Shown: piece by piece, positions 41,670 to 51,343 of the stretch
Position numbering within the stretch: the stretch's first letter is position 1
Layout of the letters: each line of letters starts with the position of its first letter
Source of the DNA: Candidatus Fermentithermobacillaceae bacterium
GTDB lineage: Bacteria > Bacillota > Sulfobacillia > Fermentithermobacillales > Fermentithermobacillaceae
Reading direction: 5' to 3'
DNA length: 64,000 bases
NCBI GenBank assembly: GCA_012842685.1
Contig: DUSI01000049.1
Span: 124,001-188,000, forward strand
Made by a program: the position numbers and the translations under genes
Notes under the pieces: model-generated
What the model was told of the DNA's origin: nothing
What the model saw: only the letters and a program-made list of their open reading frames with translations
Databases searched by the model: none

Positions 41670-42953
41670 CTAGCCCCCGGCTTCCCGGGATAGGCCGGAT
41701 AGTGTGCTGTGGTCAGAACCGTTGTCTGAAGCGGCGGAAGTGCTCGGCTCCTCTGACTGGTCTCGAGCCGAGGACTCAGCCGCATTTATGGGCAGTACCA
41801 GGGTGAAAGTGGAACCTTGGCCAGGTTCGCTGTTCACGAGTACCTTTCCACCGTGTGCCTCGGCGATATGGCGTACTATGCAAAGGCCAAGACCGAGGCC
41901 CTTTGCCCCAGAACCTTCCACGCGGTAGAAACGGTCGAAGATCTTTGGGATGTGTGTGGAATCGATGCCGAGTCCTCGGTCTCTCACCGAGATGTGGACG
42001 GTTTCATCGTCTACCGCCAGGGAGACTTCAACCCTCGTCTCAGGTGGAGAATACTGGATCGCGTTGGTAATGAGGTTCTCCAGGCACCTTTCTACGCGGT
42101 CAGCGTCGACCACGGCCCGCACGTCATCCTCGGGGAGGCAGAGAGAGATCTCCTTGACGCACGGCCAAGACCTGTACCTGTCGATCACGTCCGAGACGAG
42201 CCTCTTCACATCTGTCTCCCTGGGCCTCAGGGACCATAGCCCCGCATCATAGCTGAGCGACTCCACCAGGTGGTCAAGCATGGCGCTTATGCGCTTGCCG
42301 CTCTTGAGTATGGCCTGGGCGGCCCTGTTTTCGTCGTGCAGGCCCTTGAGCCTCGTCTCCTTCTCAAGAAGCTGAGCCTGCGTGAGCAGCACGGATAGAG
42401 GATTCCTCAGGTCGTGGGACGTTGCCCTAAGGTAATCCTTCTGCTGTTCGGCGTACCGGTGCATGTCGGTGACATCACGGTACGTAAGGACCACAAGGGC
42501 CGGTTTGCCGTCTTCCCGGATAAGCGACCCGCTGAACTGAAACACCCTGACCGATCCGTCGTTTCTCTCGGCCAAGAACTCGAGACGCTTGACTTCCTCT
42601 CCCCTCAAGATCCTGGCGACGGGATCCTGACCCTGAGGGACCGGCGTGCCGTCCATGTACCTGAGGCGGACCTGGTAGTCCGGCCTCGTTTCCTCCCCCG
42701 GTCTTAGGAGGAGCATCTCTCTGGCGGCCTTGTTCCGCATTATCACGCGGCCCTGGGTATCCGTGACCGTCACTGCTTCTGTCAGGTTCTTGAGAATAGC
42801 GTGAAGCGATCTCGTGATAAGTTCGGGTGTGGAGTTCTCCTGCAGCTTGAGGGACCTCAAAGCTCTCATCCTTCCCGCAGGGACTACCGGAACTCCTGCA
42901 ATGTAGGGAATCTTCGCTCGAGCTTCTGAAATTCCTTTCTTTGGCACGTCCAA
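41670..42953 (-). CDS. Soluble PAS-domain sensor histidine kinase (orphan)
   Basis: A 427-residue histidine kinase without membrane helices. A PAS domain (about 45-165, NLTEAVTVTDTQGRVIMRN) is followed by the HisKA dimerisation helix with ATSHDLRNPLS (phospho-accepting His). The HATPase domain has the N box (CLENLITNAIQYS), DRGLGID and GLGLGLCIV. The C-terminal 40 residues are a Ser-rich tail. No response regulator is adjacent or present in the window. The start is uncertain: the TTG at 42953 lacks a ribosome site and several later codons are possible. The signal may be a cytoplasmic ligand or redox state. Confidence 0.9.
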   Translation of the reverse strand: MDVPKKGISEARAKIPYIAGVPVVPAGRMRALRSLKLQENSTPELITRSLHAILKNLTEAVTVTDTQGRVIMRNKAAREMLLLRPGEETRPDYQVRLRYMDGTPVPQGQDPVARILRGEEVKRLEFLAERNDGSVRVFQFSGSLIREDGKPALVVLTYRDVTDMHRYAEQQKDYLRATSHDLRNPLSVLLTQAQLLEKETRLKGLHDENRAAQAILKSGKRISAMLDHLVESLSYDAGLWSLRPRETDVKRLVSDVIDRYRSWPCVKEISLCLPEDDVRAVVDADRVERCLENLITNAIQYSPPETRVEVSLAVDDETVHISVRDRGLGIDSTHIPKIFDRFYRVEGSGAKGLGLGLCIVRHIAEAHGGKVLVNSEPGQGSTFTLVLPINAAESSARDQSEEPSTSAASDNGSDHSTLSGLSREAGG

Positions 42954-43002
42954 ATTTTGGTAAAGCTACAACGGGCAAAGTCTGCTGGTCTCCATGGAGC
43001 TT

Positions 43003-43995
43003 CTACCCCTCACGGGAGTGCCATCTCCAGGCGGTCTCGACGATCTCCCGCAAGGAAGAGTGGGACGGGGACCATCCAAGGACTTCTCTCGCCCTGGCGC
43101 ATTGGGCGACCAAGATAGCAGGGTCGCCCGGCCTTCGCTCCCCGATTAAGTACGGCACTTTCTTCCCGGAAACCTCCTCCACGGCCTTGATGATCTCGAG
43201 GACCGAGAAACCCGCCCCGGTCCCCAAGTTGAGCGCCGTGGTCTCAAGTCCCTCGGACAGCGCTTTGAGAGCCAAGACGTGGGCTTCCGCCAAATCGCTC
43301 ACGTGTATGTAGTCGCGTACGCACGTGCCGTCTGGGGTCGGGTAGTCGTCCCCGAAGACGGTGATGGGCTCTCCCGTGAGCGCCGCGCGGATCACCAGGG
43401 GGATTAGGTGGGTCTCTGGGTCGTGCTCCTCGCCGAGTCTCCCCGAAGGGTCCGCTCCCGCCGCGTTGAAATACCGCAAGGAGACGGACCTCAGCCCATA
43501 GGCCTTGTCGTACCAGAGGAGGGCTCTTTCGAAAAAGACCTTGGATTCCCCGTAGGGGCTCAGAGGTCTGAGAGGTGCTGTCTCGGGTATGGGCACAGAC
43601 TCAGGGTCTCCGTACACTGCGGCTGACGAAGAAAAGACGATTTTCTTCACTCCGGCTCTAACCATGCTCGAAAGCAGGGAAATACCGCCCGCAACGTTCC
43701 TCCGGAAGTATTTGTCGGGGTTTCGCATGGACTCACCCACGAGGCTTTCCGAAGCGAAATGCAGCACGGCGTCGAACTTCCACTCGGTGAACACGTCGGA
43801 TAGGGCTCTCTCGTCTGAAAGCTCCCCAATCACCAGGGGCACTCCCTGGATGAACTCGGGATGCCCTCGAGAGAGGTCGTCGAAGACCACTACGTCGTAG
43901 CCTGCCTCGAGCAGTGCCTTTACGGTGTGAGACCCGATGTAGCCGGCTCCTCCGGTCACCAAGACGCTGGATGCGGAAGACCGCTCGCGCCGCAC
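43003..43995 (-). CDS. galE: UDP-glucose 4-epimerase
   Basis: An extended short-chain dehydrogenase of 330 residues interconverting UDP-glucose and UDP-galactose. The NAD-binding TGGAGYIGSH, the catalytic SSAAVYGDP (Ser/Thr region) and SPYGESK (Tyr-x3-Lys) are intact, and the C-terminal sugar-binding domain is complete. The first eleven residues (MRRERSSASSV) form a short extra N-terminus. The GTG start has GGGGAGG seven bases ahead. It could serve galactose use or provide UDP-Gal for surface glycans. It is transcribed separately from the kinase gene, 49 bases downstream. Confidence 0.95.
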   Translation of the reverse strand: MRRERSSASSVLVTGGAGYIGSHTVKALLEAGYDVVVFDDLSRGHPEFIQGVPLVIGELSDERALSDVFTEWKFDAVLHFASESLVGESMRNPDKYFRRNVAGGISLLSSMVRAGVKKIVFSSSAAVYGDPESVPIPETAPLRPLSPYGESKVFFERALLWYDKAYGLRSVSLRYFNAAGADPSGRLGEEHDPETHLIPLVIRAALTGEPITVFGDDYPTPDGTCVRDYIHVSDLAEAHVLALKALSEGLETTALNLGTGAGFSVLEIIKAVEEVSGKKVPYLIGERRPGDPAILVAQCARAREVLGWSPSHSSLREIVETAWRWHSREG

Positions 43996-44316
43996 GTTTC
44001 TTCCTCCCCGGTTGGTTCGCTTACCACCTGGGTGTTGGCCTACCGTTCGCTTTCTGCTTCTCTTGACGACTGGGCTTCTCCGCTACCCTAAGAGTAATCG
44101 ATCCAGAGGACTAAGCTCCGGGCTTCCTCATGCGTCTATAATATCCCGAGGCTTGTCCCGGCGCCATACTTCAACGCCAACCCGTGGCCCACATTGGCCA
44201 GTCCATTCCGCTCACTTCAGGTTCCAATCAGCAGGATTCCTAGCCTCAAAAATAGAAGGAGCCAATGGTACAATGTGCTTGTACTTGTGCTTGCACTCAA
44301 AAAGGAGGCATCCGCG
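43996..44316 (+). promoter_or_regulatory. galE/pckG divergent intergenic region
   Basis: This 321-base gap holds the divergent promoters. A perfect TATAAT (44137-44142) and a TACAAT (44269-44274) are -10 candidates for pckG, both with poor -35 boxes, which suggests activator dependence. Immediately after the second, the direct repeat TGTGCTTG-TACT-TGTGCTTG (44274-44293) could be a regulator site. The pckG ribosome site AAAGGAGG follows. I found no ORF or riboswitch here. Confidence 0.4.
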
Positions 44317-46104
44317 ATGTATCAGGTACGCCATGAGAAGCTGAACCAGTGGGTTCGCGAAGTGGCGGAGCTTTGCCAGCCTGACTCCATCTACTGGTGC
44401 GACGGCAGCAAAGAAGAGTACGACAGACTTATGGATGAAATGGTCAAGAGCGGGATGGCCACTAAGCTGGCCAAAAGGCCCAACAGCTACCTCTTCCGCT
44501 CTGACCCGAGCGACGTAGCCAGGGTTGAAGACCGCACCTTCATCGGGACCCAGAAGCAAGAGGACGCCGGCCCGACCAACAACTGGATCCAGGCCGACGA
44601 ACTCAAGAAGACCATGCTGGAGCTGTACAAGGGATGCATGCGTGGGCGCACTATGTACATCATCCCCTTCTCCATGGGACCCATCGGTTCGCCCATGTCC
44701 CGCATAGGCGTGGAGATCACCGATAGCCCGTACGTGGTCTGCAACATGCACATCATGACCAGAGTTGGACCTGAGGTCATCGAGGCCCTGGGCACCGACG
44801 GAGACTTCGTTAAGTGCCTGCATTCTGTAGGCGCACCTCTCGAGCCCGGCCAGAAAGACGCCCTCTGGCCGTGTGCCCCGATGGAGAAGAAGTACATCAG
44901 CCACTTCCCCGAGGAGGACACCATTTGGTCCTATGGCTCGGGATACGGTGGAAACGCCCTCCTGGGTAAGAAGTGCTTCGCCCTCCGCATAGCCTCAACC
45001 ATCGCCCGCAGAGAAGGCTGGATGGCCGAACACATGCTTATCCTGAGGCTCACCAGCCCCGAAGGCAAGCAGTACCATATCTGCGGCGCCTTCCCGTCGG
45101 CTTGCGGAAAGACCAACCTGGCCATGATCCACCCGACCATCCCCGGCTGGAAAGCCGAATGCCTGGGCGACGACATCGCCTGGATGAAGATCGGTCCCGA
45201 CGGCAGGCTCTACGCCATCAACCCCGAGGCAGGCTTCTTCGGAGTGGCGCCGGGTACATCTTACAAGACCAACCCGTCGGCCATGGACACCCTCAAGGAG
45301 AACACCATCTTCACCAACTGCGCTCTCACGGACGACGGAGACGTATGGTGGGAAGGCATGGGGCCGGCCCCCGATCACCTCATCGACTGGAGGGGCAGGG
45401 ACTGGAATCCTTCCATGAATGAACCTGCCGCCCACCCGAACGCTAGATTTACCGCGCCTGCCAGGCAGTGCCCGGTCATATGCCCCGACTGGGAGAAGCC
45501 TGAAGGCGTGCCCGTTGATATCTTCATCTTCGGTGGGCGCCGCGCGAAGAACATCCCGCTGGTCATCGAAGCCTTCGATTGGGACCACGGCGTGTTCCTG
45601 GGCGCCACGGCCTCGTCCGAAACCACCGCGGCCAACATCGGCGCCATCGGCAAGATAAGGCGCGATCCCTTCGCCATGAAGCCTTTCTGCGGCTACAACA
45701 TGGGAGATTATTTCGCCCACTGGCTCACGATGGGTGACAGGCTGGGCAGCAAAGCGCCTAAGATCTTCTACGTGAACTGGTTCAGGAAGGGCGAAGACGG
45801 CAGGTGGCTCTGGCCCGGATTCGGCGAGAACAGCCGCGTCCTCAAGTGGATGTGCGAGAGGCTCGAAGGCAAGGCCGAGGCCAAGGAAACCCCCATCGGA
45901 CTACTTCCCACGCCCGACGCCCTTGACCTCACCGGTCTCGACATACCCAAGGAGGACCTGGAAGAACTCCTCAGCGTCGATGTGGAAGCCTGGAAGACCG
46001 AGATCCAGGACCTCGACGAGCACTTCGGTCAGTTTGGCGACAGGCTGCCGAGGAGGCTCGCGGACCAGCTCGACGCCCTCAAGAAGAGGCTGGGTGTGAA
46101 GTAA
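44317..46104 (+). CDS. pckG: Phosphoenolpyruvate carboxykinase (GTP)
   Basis: A 595-residue GTP-dependent PEP carboxykinase, which converts oxaloacetate to PEP in gluconeogenesis or the reverse in fermentative CO2 fixation. The kinase-1a P-loop [12 protein letters not shown] holds the reactive cysteine. The metal-binding and substrate regions [10 protein letters not shown] and [11 protein letters not shown] are present, as is the C-terminal lid. It is the GTP type, unlike the ATP type usual in Bacillus. The ATG at 44317 has AAAGGAGG; the track's earlier start is an artefact. It is monocistronic with its own terminator. Together with glpX it makes a complete gluconeogenic bypass set plausible. 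Confidence 0.97.
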   Translation: MYQVRHEKLNQWVREVAELCQPDSIYWCDGSKEEYDRLMDEMVKSGMATKLAKRPNSYLFRSDPSDVARVEDRTFIGTQKQEDAGPTNNWIQADELKKTMLELYKGCMRGRTMYIIPFSMGPIGSPMSRIGVEITDSPYVVCNMHIMTRVGPEVIEALGTDGDFVKCLHSVGAPLEPGQKDALWPCAPMEKKYISHFPEEDTIWSYGSGYGGNALLGKKCFALRIASTIARREGWMAEHMLILRLTSPEGKQYHICGAFPSACGKTNLAMIHPTIPGWKAECLGDDIAWMKIGPDGRLYAINPEAGFFGVAPGTSYKTNPSAMDTLKENTIFTNCALTDDGDVWWEGMGPAPDHLIDWRGRDWNPSMNEPAAHPNARFTAPARQCPVICPDWEKPEGVPVDIFIFGGRRAKNIPLVIEAFDWDHGVFLGATASSETTAANIGAIGKIRRDPFAMKPFCGYNMGDYFAHWLTMGDRLGSKAPKIFYVNWFRKGEDGRWLWPGFGENSRVLKWMCERLEGKAEAKETPIGLLPTPDALDLTGLDIPKEDLEELLSVDVEAWKTEIQDLDEHFGQFGDRLPRRLADQLDALKKRLGVK

Positions 46105-46173
46105 TCGAGAAGAGGTTGCCATAGGCCTCGCGTCGCGGGATCGCGGCGCGGGCAGGTCATCGACGGATAACTG

Positions 46174-46207
46174 AAAGCGGATTTCCCTGAGCGGGAAATC
46201 CGCTTTT
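46174..46207 (+). terminator. Intrinsic terminator of pckG
   Basis: AAAGCGGATTTCCC pairs with GGGAAATCCGCTTTT over a TGAGC loop, giving a 14-bp stem followed by TTTT. It stands 70 bases after the pckG stop. The following 200 bases to the convergent SLH gene hold nothing I can identify; a GGTTCGA near 46363 is not part of a tRNA. Confidence 0.92.
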
Positions 46208-46408
46208 CATGCTTGGGTCAATGCTATCCCAGAGCTCATCGCCCCGAGTCATAGACTCCAAGATGCTGCCTCCTCAGCCGTAGCGCCGCATGTGCAAGCA
46301 CACACGCGACCCAATTTTCCACTCCGTGAAAGCCGGGACGCGTTTCTCGAGATACCTTTTCCGGTTCGAAGGTCCCATAGATTCCCGTCACCGGTCTAGC
46401 GCGATGGG

Positions 46409-48424
46409 TTACTCGCTCTTGGAGATGACCTCAAGACCGCTTCCGTCCGTGCGCATCCGGTACAAGGTGTAGGCAACACCGTATGGAACCGTCTTGCTCG
46501 GCGACGTGGTCTCGAAGAAAACCCAGCCTTCTTGTACGCAGATGGCCCAGCACTGGGCGTCTTCGTCTAGAGTCGCCACTACCCGAACCTCGCTGCCGTC
46601 AAGCCTCATCCTCCGGATGGCGAGTGAAACCGACCGGTCGGGGTCATCGGTTCCGGACGCTTCTGTAGCGAAGTACACCCACCCACCCGCTACATTAAGT
46701 CCCTGACAGCGGTAATCCCCGAAAAGACGCTGAACATCGCTTCCATCGGTGCGTATGCGGTAAAGACAGCCGTCGTCGTATCTGACGCAATAGACCCATC
46801 CATCATGTACAACCAAGTAGGTGTGAACGAGGAAGTCGCTGATCTTCTCGACTGCCGAGCCGTCAGCCTTAGCCCGGTATAGACCTTTGCCGGTGTAGTA
46901 GACCCAGTCCCCGTCTATGTAGAACCGCGATACCACGTTCCTAACCACTGGTTCGGGTTCACCACCGTCAAGTCTTACACGATAGATGCTTTTCTCAAAT
47001 GTCTCGAAGTCGATCCCGCTGTAGTAGACGTAGTCGCCAAGTACAGTTACCTGCTGCGCCTCAACATGGGCTACTTCCTGGGGTTCGCCACCATCCACGG
47101 GGACGCGGAATATCCAGGGAGAACCGGAGTACTCATTGTTCGAGCTGTAGCTATAGTGATGGGGAGAGAAGACCAGCCAGTCTCCCCGTTTGTTCAGGTG
47201 AGAAGCCTCGGTATCAGCTATCTTTTCGCTTTCGCTTCCGTCTATCCTGGAGCGGTAGATCCCGTCATAGGTGGCGTAGTAGAGCCACCCATCTTCTCCT
47301 GTTGCGAGCCCCTTGTTCATCAGGTTGGCCATGAGAGGAGAGGTAGGCGGTGAGGAATACACACGGATGCATAGGTCGTCATTCCACCACTCCACCCACA
47401 TGCCCAGCGCTTCGCATATGAACCGGAAGGGCAGCATCAGCTCACCGTCCAGTAGCCTAGGGGGAACCTCCAGGGTCACAGCCTCGCCGTTCACAGAGGC
47501 TTCGTAGCTGGCAAGGACCAGGAGGAGCGTATCATCGCCCCTTGTGATGGTGATCCTCCCTGTGAGATTGTCGTGATCAACCTTGGCTCCCATGGCGGCA
47601 GATACGTAGCTGGAGGGCACGAGAGCACAGCCGTATTGATCCGCGCCCTCGAACTCGACTTGGGTATCCTCGAAGCAAACCCTCACCTTGGGGTGCTCAA
47701 GCGCCGGTCGGGTGGAAGTCTGACCGCCCGGGAAAGGCAGAATATTCCGTAATCTAAGTATCGCGACATAAGCCTGCTCCCGGGTGAGTGTGCCTTTCGG
47801 GTCGAACAGGTTGTTGCCGACGCCGACCATTATACCTGCTCGCTTAAGATTTGCCACGTGCCATTGGGTCAGGGGGTCCATCTGACTGTAATCGGTGTAC
47901 GGTTCGTCAGGGCCATATGGGAGGTCCGCCGCATACCAGTATAGGAGCGTGGCCGACAGGCTCCTGGCCGCCTCTTCCCTTGTTACGTTGCCATCGGGGT
48001 CGAAGTGATTCTCATCCCTTCCCTGGATTATGTTGAGGTAGCAGGCAGCCAAGACATTGCGGTCTAACGTGTCTGAGAACGGCGAGACCGTGAAATCGAA
48101 ATCGGTGCGTTGCATATGCGCCCGCAGCCACTCCTCCATGCTCGTTCCAGCCGCCTTCTCCATCACGATGATTAACAGGCGGCAGAACTCAGCCCTTGTT
48201 ATCGGTTTTGTGTAATCTCCGAGCATGTCCGCTGGGACAAGGCCTGCGGCGATAGCCTGTTTCACTTCGTCTTGCGCCCATGGCGAGGGGAAAGATGCGG
48301 CGTGGGAATGATTGCCTGTCACAGACACCACGCATATGGTAACCACTAGGATTACGAGAGAGATCCTACCAAGCCCCATCGCCCTACTCAGTGCTGGGCC
48401 ACAGCGCCCCTTGGATGCCACCAT
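46409..48424 (-). CDS. SLH-domain surface protein with CuAO-N and DUF5050-like propeller
   Basis: A secreted S-layer-associated protein of 671 residues. A basic N-terminus and hydrophobic stretch (ISLVILVVTICVVSVTG) form a signal peptide. Three SLH repeats follow (about 45-235; PITRAEFCRLL, NVTREEAARSL, TLTREQAYVAI), which bind pyruvylated wall polymer. Then comes a copper-amine-oxidase-N-like stalk domain (about 265-355, LPFRFICEALGMWVEWWND). Last is a repeated propeller-like region (about 365-665) with recurring WVYY and YRIRTDGSD units, as in DUF5050 proteins. The ATG at 48424 with GAGGAG is preferred to the GTG at 48433. The ligand of the propeller is unknown. Confidence 0.88.
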   Translation of the reverse strand: MVASKGRCGPALSRAMGLGRISLVILVVTICVVSVTGNHSHAASFPSPWAQDEVKQAIAAGLVPADMLGDYTKPITRAEFCRLLIIVMEKAAGTSMEEWLRAHMQRTDFDFTVSPFSDTLDRNVLAACYLNIIQGRDENHFDPDGNVTREEAARSLSATLLYWYAADLPYGPDEPYTDYSQMDPLTQWHVANLKRAGIMVGVGNNLFDPKGTLTREQAYVAILRLRNILPFPGGQTSTRPALEHPKVRVCFEDTQVEFEGADQYGCALVPSSYVSAAMGAKVDHDNLTGRITITRGDDTLLLVLASYEASVNGEAVTLEVPPRLLDGELMLPFRFICEALGMWVEWWNDDLCIRVYSSPPTSPLMANLMNKGLATGEDGWLYYATYDGIYRSRIDGSESEKIADTEASHLNKRGDWLVFSPHHYSYSSNNEYSGSPWIFRVPVDGGEPQEVAHVEAQQVTVLGDYVYYSGIDFETFEKSIYRVRLDGGEPEPVVRNVVSRFYIDGDWVYYTGKGLYRAKADGSAVEKISDFLVHTYLVVHDGWVYCVRYDDGCLYRIRTDGSDVQRLFGDYRCQGLNVAGGWVYFATEASGTDDPDRSVSLAIRRMRLDGSEVRVVATLDEDAQCWAICVQEGWVFFETTSPSKTVPYGVAYTLYRMRTDGSGLEVISKSE

Positions 48425-48606
48425 CAGGATCACTCCTCAAAAAACGACTTACTGTGCACTGACGCAGACCGGCCGCCTGGCTACCAGACTGTCGTAGCCT
48501 TCCGCTCCGGCTGCCACTCGCTCGATTAGACGGGGACTCACATACTTCCTCCCAAGTTGTTCCAACCGCAATACACTTACGACCTAGTTTGGAGTGCTCG
48601 TACTAA

Positions 48607-48795
48607 TTGCTGAGAGGCACCAGCAGGAAAGAGACGCTCGGTCCCGAAGCCCTTAAGGCGGACATGGATAACCCGTTTGCCTTCTACCGCCTGTACAACC
48701 AAGCGGCGGAGAAAGCGGGAAGCCCGGTTCTCTCGCCCAAGGCCTTGCATGCGCTCGAGAGACTGGAGTACAAGTATCTCAGGTATGACGGCTGA
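48607..48795 (+). CDS. Small hypothetical protein
   Basis: A 62-codon frame on the plus strand, 26 bases before the next gene. The TTG start at 48607 lacks a ribosome site. The ATG at 48664 has AAGGCGGAC and would give 43 residues beginning MDNPFAFYRLYNQAAEKAGS, soluble and helical. Amino acid use looks like real protein, and the frame spans the gap neatly, but no family is recognised. It may be translated together with the following membrane-anchored protein. Confidence 0.4.
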   Translation: MLRGTSRKETLGPEALKADMDNPFAFYRLYNQAAEKAGSPVLSPKALHALERLEYKYLRYDG

Positions 48796-48821
48796 ACGCG
48801 GCGGGTGGGGGGAATAGGTGA

Positions 48822-49754
48822 ATGGAACGCTCCAGGTACGTGCTCATCGGGCTCTTGGTCCTGAGTGTCTGCCTTAACATATACGCACTCAGTCGGATTG
48901 CTGACCTTTCGGCCGCAGTTCGAGATACGCGGAATGAGATATCGCGCATGAAAGACTCACTTTACGATGCTCTTACTTCGGTAGGAGATGAGCTAGAGAA
49001 GATCCGCGAGGAAGCGCGATGGATATCTAATCTAGAGGTGACTCCCGGAAAACCCACGGGCAGAGTCCAACCCGTAACCCTCAGCTGGCAAGTACGCGAG
49101 TACCCTGTAGCCGCCTCCGTTACGCTGTATCTCAGGGAACGCGGGCAGGTTGACTTCACCCCTTATCCCGCCCAAAGCACCGGCGGAGGGGGCTTCAAGG
49201 TCACGTTCGACCACGTCGTGCAGCCGGAACCTCCGATCTCCATAGTTCTCTACGTTGAAGGCTCCTCCTCAAAGAAAGAGACGGTCATAGCCGAATCTTC
49301 GGGGATGTACATTACCGGACAGTACGAGTATTACGTGACCATGACCGACGGGCGGGAAATGAAGACGACGGAGGTAGCTCCCATCAACATCAAGCAAGAC
49401 TCAGCCGGCCTGGCCGCCCCCGTCACGATGGAAATAAGAGCCCAAAAGGACCCTCTCGCCTTTGACATCGTCGTCTACGAGGATCCCAAGCCTGAGGATT
49501 ACTACTACCGGCTTCAAGGGGCCCTAATCCGAGTCAGAGACGGCGAGAAGGTGGTCAAAGAAGTGGACCTTACTGCAGAGCGAACCATTGAGGTCCAGAC
49601 GCCGCAAGGAGAAGAACTGATTCCTGTCTTTGAAGGCCGGCTGGAAGACTACTTGACTCCTGCCGAGGTATTTCTCGTGCTTACGTACGGAGAGGGCCTA
49701 TCCAGCGAAGTCCCGATCAAGTACCTGATGCGTCCGGCAGACATCTACTTCTAG
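48822..49754 (+). CDS. Membrane-anchored coiled-coil protein of unknown function
   Basis: A 310-residue protein with a single N-terminal membrane anchor (about 6-26). A coiled-coil helix follows (about 28-68, DTRNEISRMKDSLYDALTSV), then an extracytoplasmic beta-rich region that appears to hold two immunoglobulin-like segments (about 75-190 and 195-300; for example VTLSWQVREYPVAASVTLYL). No enzymatic motif or family is recognised. It lies between the SLH surface protein (opposite strand) and an MFS transporter, so a cell-envelope role is likely but unproven. The ATG has AGGTGA upstream with short spacing, which is weak. Confidence 0.7.
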   Translation: MERSRYVLIGLLVLSVCLNIYALSRIADLSAAVRDTRNEISRMKDSLYDALTSVGDELEKIREEARWISNLEVTPGKPTGRVQPVTLSWQVREYPVAASVTLYLRERGQVDFTPYPAQSTGGGGFKVTFDHVVQPEPPISIVLYVEGSSSKKETVIAESSGMYITGQYEYYVTMTDGREMKTTEVAPINIKQDSAGLAAPVTMEIRAQKDPLAFDIVVYEDPKPEDYYYRLQGALIRVRDGEKVVKEVDLTAERTIEVQTPQGEELIPVFEGRLEDYLTPAEVFLVLTYGEGLSSEVPIKYLMRPADIYF

Positions 49755-49855
49755 GCTTGTCGAGGTTCCGACCGCGCCGCGGTCATGCACTCGCCTTTCC
49801 CACCCACTGCTCGTTCAAGGAAGAAAGACGGGCTCAAATTCTTTTATCTGCCCCC

Positions 49856-49884
49856 TTTACTTTTTTAATGCCATCATAGATAAT
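49856..49884 (+). promoter_or_regulatory. Probable sigma-A promoter of MFS gene
   Basis: TTTACT and GATAAT stand 17 bases apart in an AT-rich island about 40 bases before the MFS start codon, a good match to the vegetative consensus. It serves the MFS gene and possibly the nitroreductase 120 bases beyond its end. Confidence 0.6.
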
Positions 49885-49924
49885 TCTCAGTAGTCCATTT
49901 ACTCATCGTGAGAGGGTGACCTGA

Positions 49925-51220
49925 GTGAGCAGCGCCACCGCTTCAAAGCATGGATTCCGTTCTCTGTTCAAAGCCGTGGACCCTACCATACGGTTACTTC
50001 TTATCATAGGCTTTCTCGAGACTACCGCAGTTGTTTTCTACACCTCGGTGCTGATGCCCTACTACCGCCATCTCGGCTTCGGCCCGGAGGCGGCCGGAGT
50101 CTTTAGCTCCATCCTCCAGGTCGTTTCGGCGGTCACGCTCACCATATCGGGCTTCGCGGCCGACAGGCTCGGCAGGAAGACACTCTTTATCGGGGGGCAA
50201 CTCACAAGGTGCGTGGTCGCGGGATCCCTCCTCTTCACAAGGAGCTACTGGGGCTTCGCGCTCATACACGTGTTCCGCGGCCTCGGCAGCATGCAGTCGC
50301 CGGCGCAAAACGCGATCGTCGCGGAGCGCTCCGACCGTTCCACGCTGGCTACGAGTTTCGCCTTCGTGGATACGCTGAGCCAGTTTGCCAGTTTCTGTGC
50401 GCCGATCCTGGCCGGCGCCGTGGCGGATAGGTTCGGCGTCAGAGTGCCTTTCATAATCGGCCTCAGTCTGACCATCGCGTCGGTGATACTGGGTCTGGGG
50501 ATCAAGGAGGCCAAGAGAGATACCGGCACCGACTCCGAGGCCGCGGCACCGGTCGCAGTCGCTCGAGAGAGCCATGCGGTTCCCAAGGGCTCCAGGTCGC
50601 TCTTCGCCCAAGTACGTGATATGTTCGTGGGTAGCGGCACCGCGATCCTAGTCCTCCTCCTGGGCGCCAACTTCCTGTCGGGGCTTGCGAACGGCGCGGT
50701 GGGGATCCTACTCCCCTTCACAATCATGGACAGGTTTTCGGATTCCTACAGCGCGGTATCCGGCACGCAAGCCGCAGGCGCGCTCGGAACCATGCTTGTC
50801 CTCCTCCTCGGAGGAAGGCTTGCCGACGTCTACGGACGAAAGAAAGTGATGCTATCGTTCCTGGCGGCACCGCCGGTCATGGCTCTCCTCTTCGCGGCAA
50901 GTTCTCTCTGGCAGATGTACGCCGTGGTCACCGTCGTAACCCTCATCGGAAACCTATCCACTCCGGCGATACGAGCCCTGCACCAGGAAGTCGTCCGAGA
51001 GAGGGATAGGGCCTCGTTCTCGGGACTTGCCGGCGGGCTGTCGGCAGCGGGCTTTGCCCTAGGTTCCGTCGTGGCAGGGTTCGCCTACAACTGGTCTCCC
51101 CAAGGGGCATGGCTACTGACCATCGCCATGTTCGCGTTGGACGGCATACTGTTCGTGATTGCGGCCGCGAAGCACGAAGGCGCACGAGGAACCCAAAAGG
51201 AAGCGGCGGCGGTCTCGTAG
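49925..51220 (+). CDS. MFS transporter (drug/metabolite efflux-like)
   Basis: A 431-residue major facilitator with about twelve membrane helices. The loop 2-3 motif FAADRLGRKTLFIGG is the MFS signature, and a related GRLADVYGRKKVML repeats it in the second half. A central cytoplasmic loop (about 195-225) separates the six-helix halves. No substrate motif is recognised; the overall pattern suggests proton-driven efflux. GTG follows GAGAGGGTGA. It is preceded by a credible promoter and followed by a nitroreductase on the same strand. Confidence 0.9.
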   Translation: MSSATASKHGFRSLFKAVDPTIRLLLIIGFLETTAVVFYTSVLMPYYRHLGFGPEAAGVFSSILQVVSAVTLTISGFAADRLGRKTLFIGGQLTRCVVAGSLLFTRSYWGFALIHVFRGLGSMQSPAQNAIVAERSDRSTLATSFAFVDTLSQFASFCAPILAGAVADRFGVRVPFIIGLSLTIASVILGLGIKEAKRDTGTDSEAAAPVAVARESHAVPKGSRSLFAQVRDMFVGSGTAILVLLLGANFLSGLANGAVGILLPFTIMDRFSDSYSAVSGTQAAGALGTMLVLLLGGRLADVYGRKKVMLSFLAAPPVMALLFAASSLWQMYAVVTVVTLIGNLSTPAIRALHQEVVRERDRASFSGLAGGLSAAGFALGSVVAGFAYNWSPQGAWLLTIAMFALDGILFVIAAAKHEGARGTQKEAAAVS

Positions 51221-51343
51221 AAATCCTCGCTGGATCGGCGGCAGGAGCTCCGGTCCGGTGACGCTCGAGAGCCCCATTCGAGCGACTTGGCAGGCGGAGC
51301 CGCCCCATCCCACCGAGAAAAACCTATCGAAGGGAGTGCTCAC

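Noticed and set aside
44995-45720. 241-codon minus-strand ORF within pckG
   Set aside because: Shadow of a strongly conserved enzyme gene.
46359-46376. Sequence GGTTCGA resembling a tRNA T-loop
   Set aside because: The flanking bases do not form a T-stem, anticodon arm or acceptor stem.
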